From the NCBI GenBank assembly GCA_023014485.1, contig JAJOZX010002359.1, positions 532,001 to 596,000 on the forward strand: a stretch of DNA of 64,000 bases, written 5' to 3'. The stretch's first letter is position 1; each line of letters begins with the position of its first letter. This document shows positions 10,751 through 20,384 of this stretch, piece after piece. The notes beneath the pieces are model-generated. The model ran no database searches. It was not told where the DNA came from and was given only the letters and a program-made list of their open reading frames with translations. This DNA comes from Bathynomus jamesi. Lineage: Eukaryota; Arthropoda; Malacostraca; Isopoda; Cirolanidae. Position numbers and translations under genes: made by a program.

Positions 10751-12855
10751 AAGTCACCAGACAAAATGAGTGGTCTGCCTTCAAAAATTTAAACATCGCC
10801 AAACATAATTTTGTAACCTTTGTTTGATGAAATTTACAACGAGTTGCGTCGGAGAACTACTTCACTTCGTAACATTTTGGATCGAAAAATTAAAAGTCTC
10901 ATTCGAGATAGTCAGTGGAGTAAAAAAGCAAGCTCAAAGTGTGTTTTGAACCTTTCTTCGAAAAACATTAGTGACGATGCAAAAAGTGCCCTTGGATATG
11001 GTATGTCCTTTTTTATTGTTAAAAAACCTTCGGCTTTACAAATTTGTTACAGTCTCGCGTGTTTTGAAAAACAGTGTAATCTCCCTCAGTATTTGTTTAA
11101 CATAGTTAAAGGCCTCGTTTATAGTGCGGCGAATGGTAATTACGAAGATAACTTTCCTAAACGTTTTCGCAATAGCCTCTCACAATTAAAAAAGATGGGG
11201 AGCTCCATATTACTAAAGCAGATAAGGCTAACACCATAGTTATTATGGACAAAGTGGACTACATCGGAAAGATGAACGAGCTTCTCCAGGACCCCGCCAC
11301 ATACACCAAACTTAGGAAGAACCCGCAGGATGACGTCATCAAATCATTTAATAGTGGCTTGAAACGCCTTCTCAAAGATCATAAGGACTTAATTCCGCTT
11401 TTCATGTCCACTTCACCTGCTCTGCCCTACCTTTACGGTCTTATTAAAACCCACAAACCTGGTAACCCTATGCGCCCTATTATTAGCTCGGTGGGCTCTA
11501 TTACTTATAAACTCTCCAAATGGCTTGTCAAAGTCTTGTCCCCCATTCTCGACACTATCTCTGATTCACATGTAAAAAAATCCATGGATCTTACGGAAAA
11601 ATTGAATAATGCACGTACTGAAACTAACGATAAATTGATCAGTTTTGATGTTTGTTCATTGTTTACAAAAGTGCCGATTGACGATATGCTTGACTTTCTC
11701 TCCCAAGAATTACATAAGTATGACCTGCCACTACCTTCACACATTGTTTTGGAACTCATTAAGCTTTGCATCAAAGACTGTAAATTCACTTTCAATAACG
11801 AGTATTATCAACAAGTTTTTGGGATGGCTATGGGCAACCCCTTATCGCCCCTCCTCTCCAATATTTATATGGCGTTTTTCGAAATTACCTATATTCCGAG
11901 AATCCTGGGGGTTGGCATCCCTTGGTTGCGGTACGTCGACGATATTTTGTGTATCTAGCCCATGAATCGTGACCTGGATAGCTTCCTCCTTCAGTTAAAT
12001 GATCAAGTCCCCTCCATTAAGTTCACTTTAGAAGTTGAGCAAGACAATTCAATCCCATTTTTGGATGTGCGTGTACATAGGGAAAGCCCAGGTTTTAAGT
12101 TTAGTATCTATCGGAAAACGACAAACAATTTGTCCTACGTACACTTTTACTCGGGACATGATACCCCAACTAAGAAGGGCATATTTTCATCAATGTTTCT
12201 CCGCGCCCTTAGGATCGCCAGTCCGGAATACATCGATGCCGAATTGGAAAAAATCAACGGTATTGGAAGTGATTTGTGTTATCCATCTGCGTTTATGGAA
12301 TCTTGTCTCAACAAGGCAAAACGAACTTTCTATCGTGTCAATATTAACACTCGTACTTTGTCAAAAAATATTTTAGTACTTCCATTTTTCCCGGGCTTTT
12401 TAAGCATTGCTAATGTACTTAAACTTTTGGATATTAATGTAGTATTTTCATATGACAATATTGTGAAAAATATCATAGTAAAAAATAGCCCTACCAATAA
12501 TTCAGGCATTATCTATAAAATTGGTTGTAAACAATGTGATTCCTTTTACATAGGTCAGACGGGAAAGGATTTGCACACACGTATAAAACAGCATCAATAT
12601 TCCGTTAGAACAGGACAGTTGTCCAGTGCCCTTTTTGTCCATTTGTCAGAGTTAGCCCACTGTATTGATTGGAATAATGCTTCAGTTTTATTCCATTCAA
12701 GCAACATTGTTAATAGAAATATTCTTGAGTCTGCCATTATCCAACTTTCAAATAACTTCAACATAAGCAAAGGTCTTTTTCAACTCGATCCTGTTATTTT
12801 GAATTCCTTTAAAACAGATTTAGATAAGAAGGGTAAAACATTAAATCTTTGGTAA
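10748..12855 (+). pseudogene. PLE copy 5, inverted and 5'-truncated, RT plus GIY-YIG
   Basis: A 26-bp deletion flanked by a short aacc repeat breaks the frame near 10820. A second frameshift lies in an A-run near 11190-11200. From 11245 the frame is open through RT (SFDVCSLFTKVP, GMAMGNPLSPLLSN, RYVDDILCI) to a TAG at 11956-11958. That stop replaces the Trp codon right after motif C. The next frame, 11962 to 12855 (297 aa), is intact through the GIY-YIG domain and ends in LNLW. This copy lacks the extra bases at the PII-SS site, so it defines the ancestral frame there. Its downstream pLTR (12856-13528) marks the cluster end. Confidence 0.9.
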
Positions 12856-13235
12856 ACTTGTCTTCTACTTTATTAACTTTTAATTTGCATTTTATTTTGT
12901 TATATATATCGAAACCTGACCATAGGCAGCAGTGTGTTAAAACCCGGGCAGAGTTCCAGTATAAATTTGTATTTTTATAATCCATTTGATCTTGTGCTAA
13001 AAATCGATTAACTTTTAATTTGCATTTTTTTTTTTTTTTTTTATATATATCGAAACCTGACCATAGGCAGCAGTGTGTTAAAACCCGGGCAGAGTTCCAG
13101 TATAAATTTGTATTTTTATAATCCATTTGATCTTGTGCTAAAAATCGATATTTTTCCTTACAAATCTGTACGCCTCACTGGTAATCCTTTAATGTTTTAA
13201 TTTTTAATTTTTTATTTTTACTTCTCTGTTTATTG

Positions 13236-13271
<36 letters not shown>

Positions 13272-13293
13272 TGTATTTGTATATATAGATATG

Positions 13294-13340
<47 letters not shown>

Positions 13341-13528
13341 ATGTATGTTATTTATTTTTCTTTTTTTCTTTCTGTAACCTATATATAGGCTTAACCTTTT
13401 TATGTACTTCAGTGTTCCTGAGGATGTCATTAGACGAAAGCGCTTGAGCACCATTTTGTGTTTCCTTTCCTTCGTGGTTTTATTCATCATAAATATTTTT
13501 CACGTGTTACTTTCGTGAAATAATTTTC
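12856..13528 (+). repeat. Terminal pLTR of PLE copy 5
   Basis: Downstream of the copy 5 stop come the two units of about 120 bp (12860-13165), a TG/TA microsatellite (about 13235-13345) and the ribozyme. The segment ends in the tail gtgttactttcgtgaaata, which normally precedes the ORF start of the next unit. No further PLE ORF follows, so this marks the end of the array. Confidence 0.85.
13412..13451 (+). ncRNA. Hammerhead ribozyme in the PLE pLTR (copy 5 end)
   Basis: Read 5' to 3': stem I strand GTGTTC, core CTGAGGA, one extra T, stem II GTC-ATTA-GAC, core GAA, stem III AGC-GCT with no loop, cleavage-site T, then stem I strand GAGCAC. Stem I gives six pairs (one G-U) and stem II three. The cleavage triplet is CTT, a legal NUH, with the scissile bond after 13445. 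A loopless stem III cannot close in one molecule, but AAGCGCTT is self-complementary and could pair between two copies. Such minimal, dimer-dependent type I hammerheads are described for Penelope-like elements. The extra base before stem II is a deviation. Confidence 0.82.
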
Positions 13529-13530
13529 AT

Positions 13531-13566
<36 letters not shown>

Positions 13567-13760
13567 CTAGAGGTAAGCTAATAAAACAGAAGTTTATGAT
13601 ACGGTCATTCTCTCCATAAACCCTCCACAATTAAATTTTAATTTATTTTCAGTTCTAGAGGGTTGTAATTTGTAAAGTCCCTCATATATATATATATATA
13701 TATATATATACATGAGGGACTGCCCCGATTTCCAATTTATCTTCGAATCTCGCTAAATCC

Positions 13761-13820
<60 letters not shown>

Positions 13821-14140
13821 ACAGGGAACGTAATAAAACAGGTGTTTATCATACATCCGCTCCACAATTAATTTTTTATAATTATTTTAGATGGTTTTAA
13901 AACCCTTCATATATATATATATATATCGGCACAATTAGTTGGTAGATAAAATGGATATTCATTACACGCCAATCTCTAGACACCATAAACTTTAAACCAA
14001 AGCGAATTGCCCCGATTTCCAGATTTATCTTCCAACGTCGCTAAGTCCCTCATATATATATATATACACACACACACAACAGTTGAGGTAATAAAATGGA
14101 TGTTTATCATACTCCGATCTCTCTCTCTCTCTCTCTCTCT
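13529..14140. repeat. Microsatellite-linked degenerate tandem block
   Basis: Four degenerate units each hold an (AT)n run preceded by gtccctcat and followed by a taataaaa(c/t)...gttta(t)catac segment. A second shared segment reads gccccgatttcca...ttatctt. Two of the units also have CA and CT runs (about 14069-14143). No gene is visible. The block looks like repeated duplication of a microsatellite with its flanks. Confidence 0.7.
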
Positions 14141-14354
14141 ACGCATCATTTCTGGAAGAAATCTATGGAATGGGTAAGTTATGTCTGACACGCTCCAGAA
14201 TTCACAGATCAGCCACTTACACCCCAGTGGGCGGAGCCCCAGGATCTCTGGTTATGGTTAGTCACGCTTACACGTTATACCACACCCAAATTTTACCGAC
14301 GGCCAATATGAACTCGTGATTCGGATATTGTGGGTGTTTACAATTAGGATAGAG

Positions 14355-14364
14355 TATATAAAAG
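14355..14364 (+). promoter_or_regulatory. TATA box of the two-exon gene
   Basis: TATATAAAAG followed by a G-run lies 64 bp before the ATG at 14428. Transcription would be expected to start about 25-30 bp downstream, near 14385. The spacing and the strong match make this a credible RNA polymerase II core promoter. Confidence 0.6.
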
Positions 14365-14427
14365 GGGGCATTTTCATCTGGAATCCACAACAGTTGCATT
14401 TATCACCGAGTAACCACAGATATCACC

Positions 14428-15421
14428 ATGATCCAATCACAACAGCTTTATGGCTACCCGCAGTTGTTTGAAGATGGGGATTTCTATGCAGGGGTTACAC
14501 TTCATCTTTTCGCAGCGGCAGACCGGACCGCCCTACTTTCAACACAAAGCATTGCAGAAATTTGGAACGGCGCGAAAGAAACAGCCGATGAAGACGGCAT
14601 TGAAATGTAATTAATTAGTTTAATTTGTGACTCGGGCTATATACTTCGTTTCTTTCAGTGCCTGTGTTAGTTAATTCATAACAAGTCATAATAAATGTGT
14701 TTTGAGAAACTAGTTTTTGATTTAAGCGGAAGGCCGGGCTATATATATTTATCGTTTCATTCAGTGCAAATGTTATAATTTATAAAGAGCCGTAATAAAA
14801 CGTAGTGAAAGGATATCTGTCCAGGGGTCGACGCCCCGTGCAGGAAGACGATGCGTAGCACACCCAGCTAATCTTTCTTCCTGATAACGTCATTTAGACA
14901 GTGAATTTTATTATTTGAAAGTGAAATTTTATTACACGTTTGTTAATGATAACTTAAAAATGTATAGAAAGTTGTACAGGTAGGATTTTGGAATTATTAA
15001 AAACTTTTAAGATTTTCCTGCTGTCCGGGGCTTGTTACCCGGTGCTGGCAGATGATGCGTAGCACATCCAGCTAATCTTACTTTTGAAATCTGTTAGGAT
15101 ATCTGCTTTGTGATTATAATTTGCCCTGGCGCCCTAATCGGCATTTTCTCTTATTGTAACTCTTTAATTAGACTTTAATTTAATTAAACTTTAATTAAAA
15201 ATGATTCAGTATGGACTAATAATCATGTTAATTTCTCCTTAAAGGACCGATGTGGAACTTGATCGTGTTATAGCTACTTTTCGCGACAGCTTTGATGAAA
15301 GGCAAATAAATGACGACGATTTGGAGGCTTTACCGCGCAGCCAACACAGTGACTTGAATACCGAGGTCGAGGCATTGGTTCACATCCGGTCCAAAGAATG
15401 CAAGGTTATCGAGGGACAAAT
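14428..15421 (+). CDS. Small acidic protein gene, at least two exons, product unknown
   Basis: Exon 1 is 14428-14606 and exon 2 is 15245-15421. The intron (14607-15244) begins GTAATT, has a branch-like gactaat near 15214, a pyrimidine tract, and ends in AG at 15244. Joining keeps the frame (phase 2) and adds 59 codons. Exon 2 ends at a strong donor, GTAAGT at 15422, so further exons are expected, but I cannot find them in the following 200 bp. The product begins MIQSQQLYGYPQLFEDGDF and is rich in Asp and Glu. Both exons end in ATG-TAA if unspliced, so failure to splice would terminate translation at once. It could be a Polinton-flanking gene or a host remnant; I do not recognise the protein. 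Confidence 0.5.
14634..15086 (+). repeat. Two pairs of degenerate direct repeats in the intron
   Basis: A segment of about 67 bp starting gggctatata (14634) recurs at 14734. A segment of about 65 bp starting ctgtcc and containing gatgcgtagcaca-ccagctaatct (14817) recurs at 15021. The two families interleave inside the predicted intron. Function is unknown. Confidence 0.6.
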
Positions 15422-15634
15422 GTAAGTTTCTTTTAGTGGTTAAGAACAAAACACATTGTATTTTCATTCAATTTATTAAATGGTAGAAAGCATGTTTTAG
15501 TACAATTCGACTTACAGATTAGTGTCCATTAAATAAGACTAACATTAATTGAGACATTTAATTATAATTATATATATACACACACGTAAAACTTTACACA
15601 AAAGAGTTACAATTATATATAAACAAGTAAAACT

Positions 15635-16076
15635 TTACACAATACATCGAGTGCTTACAAATGAGAACCTTTCTTTTATCTGTCTGCATACCATTTCATC
15701 ATTCGTCTCAGTGTCGCACAAATCGAATAATTTTTTAAAATTTATAAATCCCTTCCCACGTGACATGTGCCGAAGAAATGAAAGACAGGTCATGCCACAA
15801 GTATTACTAAAATATTCTTGGAAACGGTAAAGATTTCAGACAATTTCAGGGACATGTAGCTGTTCGATAAATTGTACAACCACAGGGTCACTCCAGGGCT
15901 GAGTGCCGAATGAATCAAAATAGTACATTCTTTCCCTATTTTTAAAATAGATTACAAACCATTGAATCCCCTCACCCCCACAACGTCCGTACTGACGATA
16001 AGCTACACAAATCTCTCGTAGTTGACAATTTCAATGATTCATTCTTCGCAAACACACCGATAAATTTGGAGCTTGT
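15635..16076 (-). pseudogene. Polinton adenain-like cysteine protease, decayed
   Basis: The translation contains RMYYFDSFGTQPW followed about 50 residues later by NTCGMTCLSFLRHMSRG, matching the Asp and Cys regions of adenovirus-type (C5-like) maturation proteases. Where the family has the catalytic His before a Trp, this copy reads IQWFVIYF, so the His appears to be replaced by Gln. There is a frame change near 16030 and a TGA at about 15850 just before the Cys region, and the frame ends at a TAA at 15635. It starts about 8 bp after the capsid gene stop, a compact arrangement typical of Polintons. Confidence 0.75.
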
Positions 16077-16083
16077 GATTCGG

Positions 16084-17348
16084 TCACTCTTCATTACGGT
16101 CAAGCTCTATTAGAGCTTGTGACTCGAGGTATACTAGTACACTAATAGCGGCGTCTATAGGGTCGGCGAACTCCCATCTGACTGAAATGTTCCCACTTTG
16201 TTGTGGACTTAAGGGTGTATTTACACTAGCAGATAAGTCGGGGGTAATATCAAATGAGTGAAGATTAAATTGATCGACAAATTCTTTCTGCGTTACGCCA
16301 ATTCCAAGCTCGTCACAGCCACCGGCAATATAGACCAGATTGCTATTAGCTCCCGCGCAGAGCGGGAACACAGCTTCTGATGAACAGTCCGTAACCATGA
16401 TCCCGCCCAATGCAACGCCATTATATTTTCCATTCGTCGAAGCGTGATCCTGCATTCCAATTAATATCCTTTTAGGTAGAACTTCCAAGGCCACATTTTC
16501 AAGTTGCTTCGATGCCAACCCGACGGGCACAGTGTACAGTTTCATCTGTACTCTGTTAATTGGGTATTTTACTGTTGCGTGTATTAAATTTTTTTCAATT
16601 TTTACATATTTCGGCGAACTTAATTTCACTCGCCGTACGCGCAGATATGTTTCCATGATGTGAATCACAACGGGCTTTGCGCCCTCTTCATGATCAGGTC
16701 CCAGATTTATGCTGATCTCAGGATTTGTGCGGGTGAGCTTTATTTTCATATCCACCCCATTCACAAGCAGCTTCTCCTGGAATGTGAAGTCTGTATGCAG
16801 ACGTCCAAAACATCGCATATCTTTTTTTTAGAATTTTAAAATTTATCCTTTATACTACTTTCGTCTTTAGTCTGATATTATCTCTCGGCAGTTAAAAAGG
16901 TATCCTTTGCTTCTTTTGAAAAGTTGAGGGCATTTTCCAGATAGGCTCGTAGGTGATAATAACCAGTTCCTGCCGAGATGTTAACCTGATTTAAATACAC
17001 CTCACACTGGCTGAATATGGAGTGGAGAAAGTTGGTTTCAGGGTATACAGAGTAACTATCATTGCAGTCAATTCCATGTGAATGGGCTATACGCAGTTTA
17101 GTGTACATGTGCATACAGCTTGGATCAAAAAAGTATGGGCCTGAGCTGTGTATCACGAATTCTATAGGGGCACTCGGTGAACTAACTGCGTTTTATGGGT
17201 TAATTGTAACAAAGTCGCTATGCTCAATAGAAACCTGTGTAGGGGGCATATCAAAGAGGTTCCAATTTACAATATTGTGAACTACACGGATGGATGAAAC
17301 GCGCCATGACGAGTCAGAAATAGTGCCACCTCTCTCGGCAAGTAGTAA
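16084..17348 (-). pseudogene. Polinton major capsid protein, decayed
   Basis: The N-terminal part shows NLFDMPPTQVSIEHSDF and, further on, NFLHSIFSQCEVYLNQ and YHLRAYLENALNF, the strongly conserved first half of Polinton double jelly-roll capsid proteins. The C-terminal half (16818 to 16084, 244 aa) opens with GRLHTDFTFQEKLLVNGVD and ends with a LVYLESQALIELDRN tail typical of the family. A TAA interrupts the N-terminus near 17190, and a stop plus frame change lies between 16878 and 16818. It lies between the small basic protein and the protease. Confidence 0.82.
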
Positions 17349-17416
17349 TCAGCCTATGATTCGTGAGAGAAGTGCCTTCAGCTTATATCAGTTAAAAAAA
17401 TGATCAGCCATAAGCT

Positions 17417-17742
17417 TCATACGCTTAGAACACTTCTTTTTTGATGTCCTTTTAAATTGGCGCCACGTGTTCGTAACCCATTCTTCCGGACAGCCCTTTT
17501 CTTCTTCCCGCAACCACACATTTTCCTCTTTGCATCTTTGATGATTTCGTCCCGTGTACGTTTTAAATGTTTTTTAGAGCTTCTTTAGGTTTCGTTTCAC
17601 CCATTATGTCTTCTACCGCGTTAAAACCTGATTGTAACACCTTCCCCTCGAGATATCTAGCACCCCTCTTCAACAATGGGAAAGCCGTGTGTAGTATGTT
17701 TGAAAAACTGGAGCCAAGCCCATTCCCACGCTGATATCTCAC
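17417..17742 (-). pseudogene. Polinton small basic capsid-associated protein
   Basis: The frame reads VRYQRGNGLGSSFSNILHTA, then a KRGARYL helix-like segment, and stops at 17563. Shifting by one base continues a very Lys/Arg-rich tail with CGCGKKKRA to a stop at 17417. The Gly-rich start, the amphipathic stretch and the basic tail match the short minor capsid (PX/protein-VI-like) genes that sit beside the capsid gene in Polintons. The start codon is missing: a stop lies directly upstream in frame. Confidence 0.6.
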
Positions 17743-17774
17743 CCCTCGTTAAACTGTGAAAGGCATTCGGGTCA

Positions 17775-19298
17775 TTATAACTGAATACGACGGAAGTGTA
17801 GCTTCACTGTTAAGCTCCCATCACCGAATGGGAAATTTTTTCCTCAATCTTTCTTATATACAGGGTGTTTCAGGAGGAAAGGTCAATACTTTGGGAGGTG
17901 AGAGTATCGTTCATTGTGAGAAAAAAAAGTTTATATGAACATGTGTCTAATTCTGAATGGTTACGGAGATAGAGCTGTTTGAATCTACAGAAACAAAAGC
18001 ATTGTTAATGGTAATTAAGAGAAACCAATTACTGTTTCTAACATTTAATGTTTAAACATTGGCATTTTGAATGGTATCAGATACAGAAATGACAAATTTG
18101 TTACAGTTTACAATACATTTTCGAAAATCCCACTGTAAACCTCAATGCACTTTGCCACTCGTGTGCGAAGATCGCGTGTTGTTCTTCTGAGTTGATCTTG
18201 ACGTTCCTTTATGCGGGCAGCAGCATCCAAAATGCGGGCGAGCAATTCGTCTCGTGTATCCACCTTTCTTTTGTACACTTGACTTTTCATCCACCCCCGC
18301 AAAGAATAATCTAACGGAGAGAGGTCTGGAGACCTTGGTGGACATTGAATGGGACCAGCGCGGGGGGTAGGAAGAGCTGCGCGCGCATTAGATTCAAACA
18401 GCTCTATCTCCGTAACCATTCAGAATTAGACACATTTTGATGTGAACTTTTTCCTCAGAATGTCCGATGCTATCACCTCCCGAAGTATTGACCTTTCCTC
18501 CTGAAACACCTTGTGTATTGAGATATTGGTTAATAGATGAGTCGCAACATTCACATAATGGGGCTTGTCATATGTAATGCTGAAACTCTTCCCTCTATGG
18601 TTGGGACGTGTACAATGTGCAGCATGCGCCCCTGGGTGTCCCCAACAAATTGATGCTACACGATGTTGTTGTAAATGTAGCACGTGTCTGGGGATGGGTA
18701 GCTTTCACTCAATTTCTCCAGTTTTAAATGATCCATTAAGCTGGACAAGACATGTTGTGCCTCGTGAAAGGTGTCTCTTTGGAGGGCTGCACTATATCGA
18801 CCTTCGGACACAATTGTGAAGAGCTCTTTGTCTTTAATATTTCTACTAAGCGTTGATTTTAACTTCAACGTGCGTACAGGTGTGTATATATTTACGACTT
18901 CAAAAAGTAAGTCGTTTGTCAGGTACGACTTTTCAAGACTCTTGTTTAACCCCGTCACAATGTCCGTGGCTGTGTCATAATGAACAAGTCGTACTGTTAC
19001 ATTTGTACTATAGTACTGTATCTCACCGAACAGGACTGATCGCATAGTGTTGTCTAAGGTTATGCCTAATTTTTCACACTCATCGACTCTTCTAAAGATC
19101 AGAAATATGATCTGTACATTTTCAAGAGTTAAAAATTTGATGGCTAGCTGGAATTCACAAATACCAACTTCGTACGAATCACGTTCCAACTTGGAACGGA
19201 GTTCCATGGAGTTCTGTCACAAAGTTGGCCAGGGTGTTGGTAGGATGTTCAGACAGAGAAGAGGACTGGAGTGTGACATCGAAGTGGTTAGGCGCCAT
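17775..19298 (-). pseudogene. Polinton minor capsid-type (PY-like) protein, split by a MITE
   Basis: The ATG at 19298-19296 opens MAPNHFDVTLQSSSLSEHPT, the conserved N-terminus of this Polinton protein. A 10-bp tandem duplication (gaactccatg) near 19200 then shifts the frame. The body continues from about 19207 to 18656 and on to the PHYVNVATHL motif, where it is cut by a 653-bp element at 18513. The last residues, PFGDGSLTVKLHFRR, reappear on the far side and stop at 17775. That clean resumption shows the insertion is younger than the gene. The product is probably a penton or other minor capsid protein; the exact role is inferred. Confidence 0.72.
17861..18513. mobile_element. Internally deleted mariner-type element in the Polinton gene
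   Basis: The ends match as inverted repeats of about 120 bp beginning CAGGGTGTTTCAGGAGGAAA on the left, with the complement ending at 18513. On the minus strand it keeps the last 90 codons of a transposase (18108-18380), with PPRSPDLSPLDYSLRGWMKS and RTRVAKCIEV. This is the C-terminus of a DUF4817/HTH-containing mariner family. The rest of the coding region is deleted, so it is a non-autonomous derivative. The left flank is TA; the right flank reads TG, so the target duplication is imperfect. Confidence 0.82.
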
Positions 19299-19306
19299 GT
19301 TGCGTA

Positions 19307-19660
19307 CTAAGTTTCATTATTGCAGGCATTTGCAGCAGCTTTTATATAGGTGTTGAAGGTTTCTGGGTAACCTAGCCATTTCACCAGGTCCACTTTTCTT
19401 TCCTGAACCTTTGCTGCCTAAATTAAAAGACATTTTCTGCAACTCCTCGCGGTAACAGCTCCGGAAATTTCCTCCCTATTCAAATCTTCAACATAATACA
19501 TCATTATCTCCCCTTTAGGTCTCATAGCACTAACTTTAAAAATCTCAGGTGTCCATCATTGCTCAAATCCCTTCGCGAACTTATTTCCCGAACGCGATAG
19601 CCTTACATAATCAATGATTTTGAAATGTGTAGAGTGTGGTTGCGGTACTCCATCTCTTCT
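19307..19660 (-). pseudogene. Polinton integrase, C-terminal region
   Basis: In pieces across two frames the translation gives IDYVRLSRSGNKFAKGFEQ, YYVEDLNREEISG, YREELQKM and VDLVKWLGYPETFNTYI. This is the SH3-like segment followed by the chromodomain-like tail of Polinton (retroviral-type) integrases. The zinc-binding and DDE core are absent; the upstream side is occupied by a mariner fragment from 19701. The stop codon lies 8 bp before the start of the next minus-strand gene. Confidence 0.7.
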
Positions 19661-19700
19661 CACAATGACCTCTTCTCACAATGATCCCAGAATGTTTATA

Positions 19701-20384
19701 CATGGTTTTTCAGGAGGAAAGGTCAATACTTCGGGAGGTGATAGTATCGGTCATTGTGAGAAAAAAAGTTCATATGAACATGTGTCTAATTCTGAATAGT
19801 TACGGAGATAGAGCTGTTTGAATCTGATGCGCGCGCAGCTCTTCCTCCCCCTTCCCTCCCCTATAACCTTGAACCATGTAAGCTGTAATATAAGCATGTA
19901 ACATAAGCCAATCGACAGCTGACTGTTGTGAGTGTCATTGTTTGGTGTTTGAAGCAGTGTTAAGAATGCCACACACCTTCACACATGCCGAATATGCAGA
20001 TATGGTGTCTGTCTACGGTTTTTACGATGGAAGTGCAACAGCTGCTGTTGCAGAATACCGTCGAGGGTTTCCGAACGGCAGAATTCCGGATCGAAGAGTG
20101 TTTACCAGGGTTTTCAACACATTGCGTGAGATTGGTACACTTCCCAGCGCTCATGTTTAATCTGAACGTGAAGGTCAACAAGATGTGGATGAAGTGGAAA
20201 ACTACTAGTCCTACTACTAGCTCACGAAGAATTTCTACACGTCTCGGTGTACTACAAACAAGAGCATGGCGAACATTATGTGAGGAAGGCTTGCATCCAT
20301 ATCATGTACAGCGTGTACAACACCTTCAACCAGAAGACGCTGCCATGCGACTGGAATGTTGTTATTGGGTAAATGCTTATCTGG
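19701..20384 (+). mobile_element. Mariner family fragment with transposase N-terminus
   Basis: The left end repeats the terminal sequence of the 17861-18513 element (aggaggaaaggtcaatact). The ATG at 19966 opens the DUF4817-type helix-turn-helix region, [20 protein letters not shown] with [22 protein letters not shown] frame change follows at about 20155, then RAWRTLCEEGLHPYHVQRVQ. The fragment stops abruptly near 20384, where polymerase sequence begins. It supplies the half of the transposase that the 17861 element has lost. It lies between the Polinton integrase tail and polymerase. Confidence 0.8.

Larger units (their letters stand above)
1..13528. mobile_element. Cluster of five Penelope-like retroelement copies
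   Basis: Four copies lie head-to-tail on the minus strand and a fifth lies on the plus strand. Matching landmarks at the 3' end of the ORF fall near 2826, 5816 and 8841, giving spacings of 2990 and 3025 bp. Between ORFs lies a segment of about 650 bp holding a doubled AT-rich unit, TA/CA microsatellites and a hammerhead ribozyme. Copy 1 is cut by the window edge inside its endonuclease region. Penelope-like elements are known to form tandem arrays with such repeated ends (pLTRs) and inverted 5'-truncated neighbours. The proteins carry both a PLE-type reverse transcriptase and a GIY-YIG endonuclease, so this is an EN-positive (Penelope/Poseidon-type) family. The clade name is an inference. Confidence 0.93.

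Noticed and set aside
14428..14610. Single-exon 60-aa gene ending at TAA 14608
   Set aside because: The stop overlaps a donor site and a good acceptor with open frame lies at 15245, so splicing is the better reading, though not proven.
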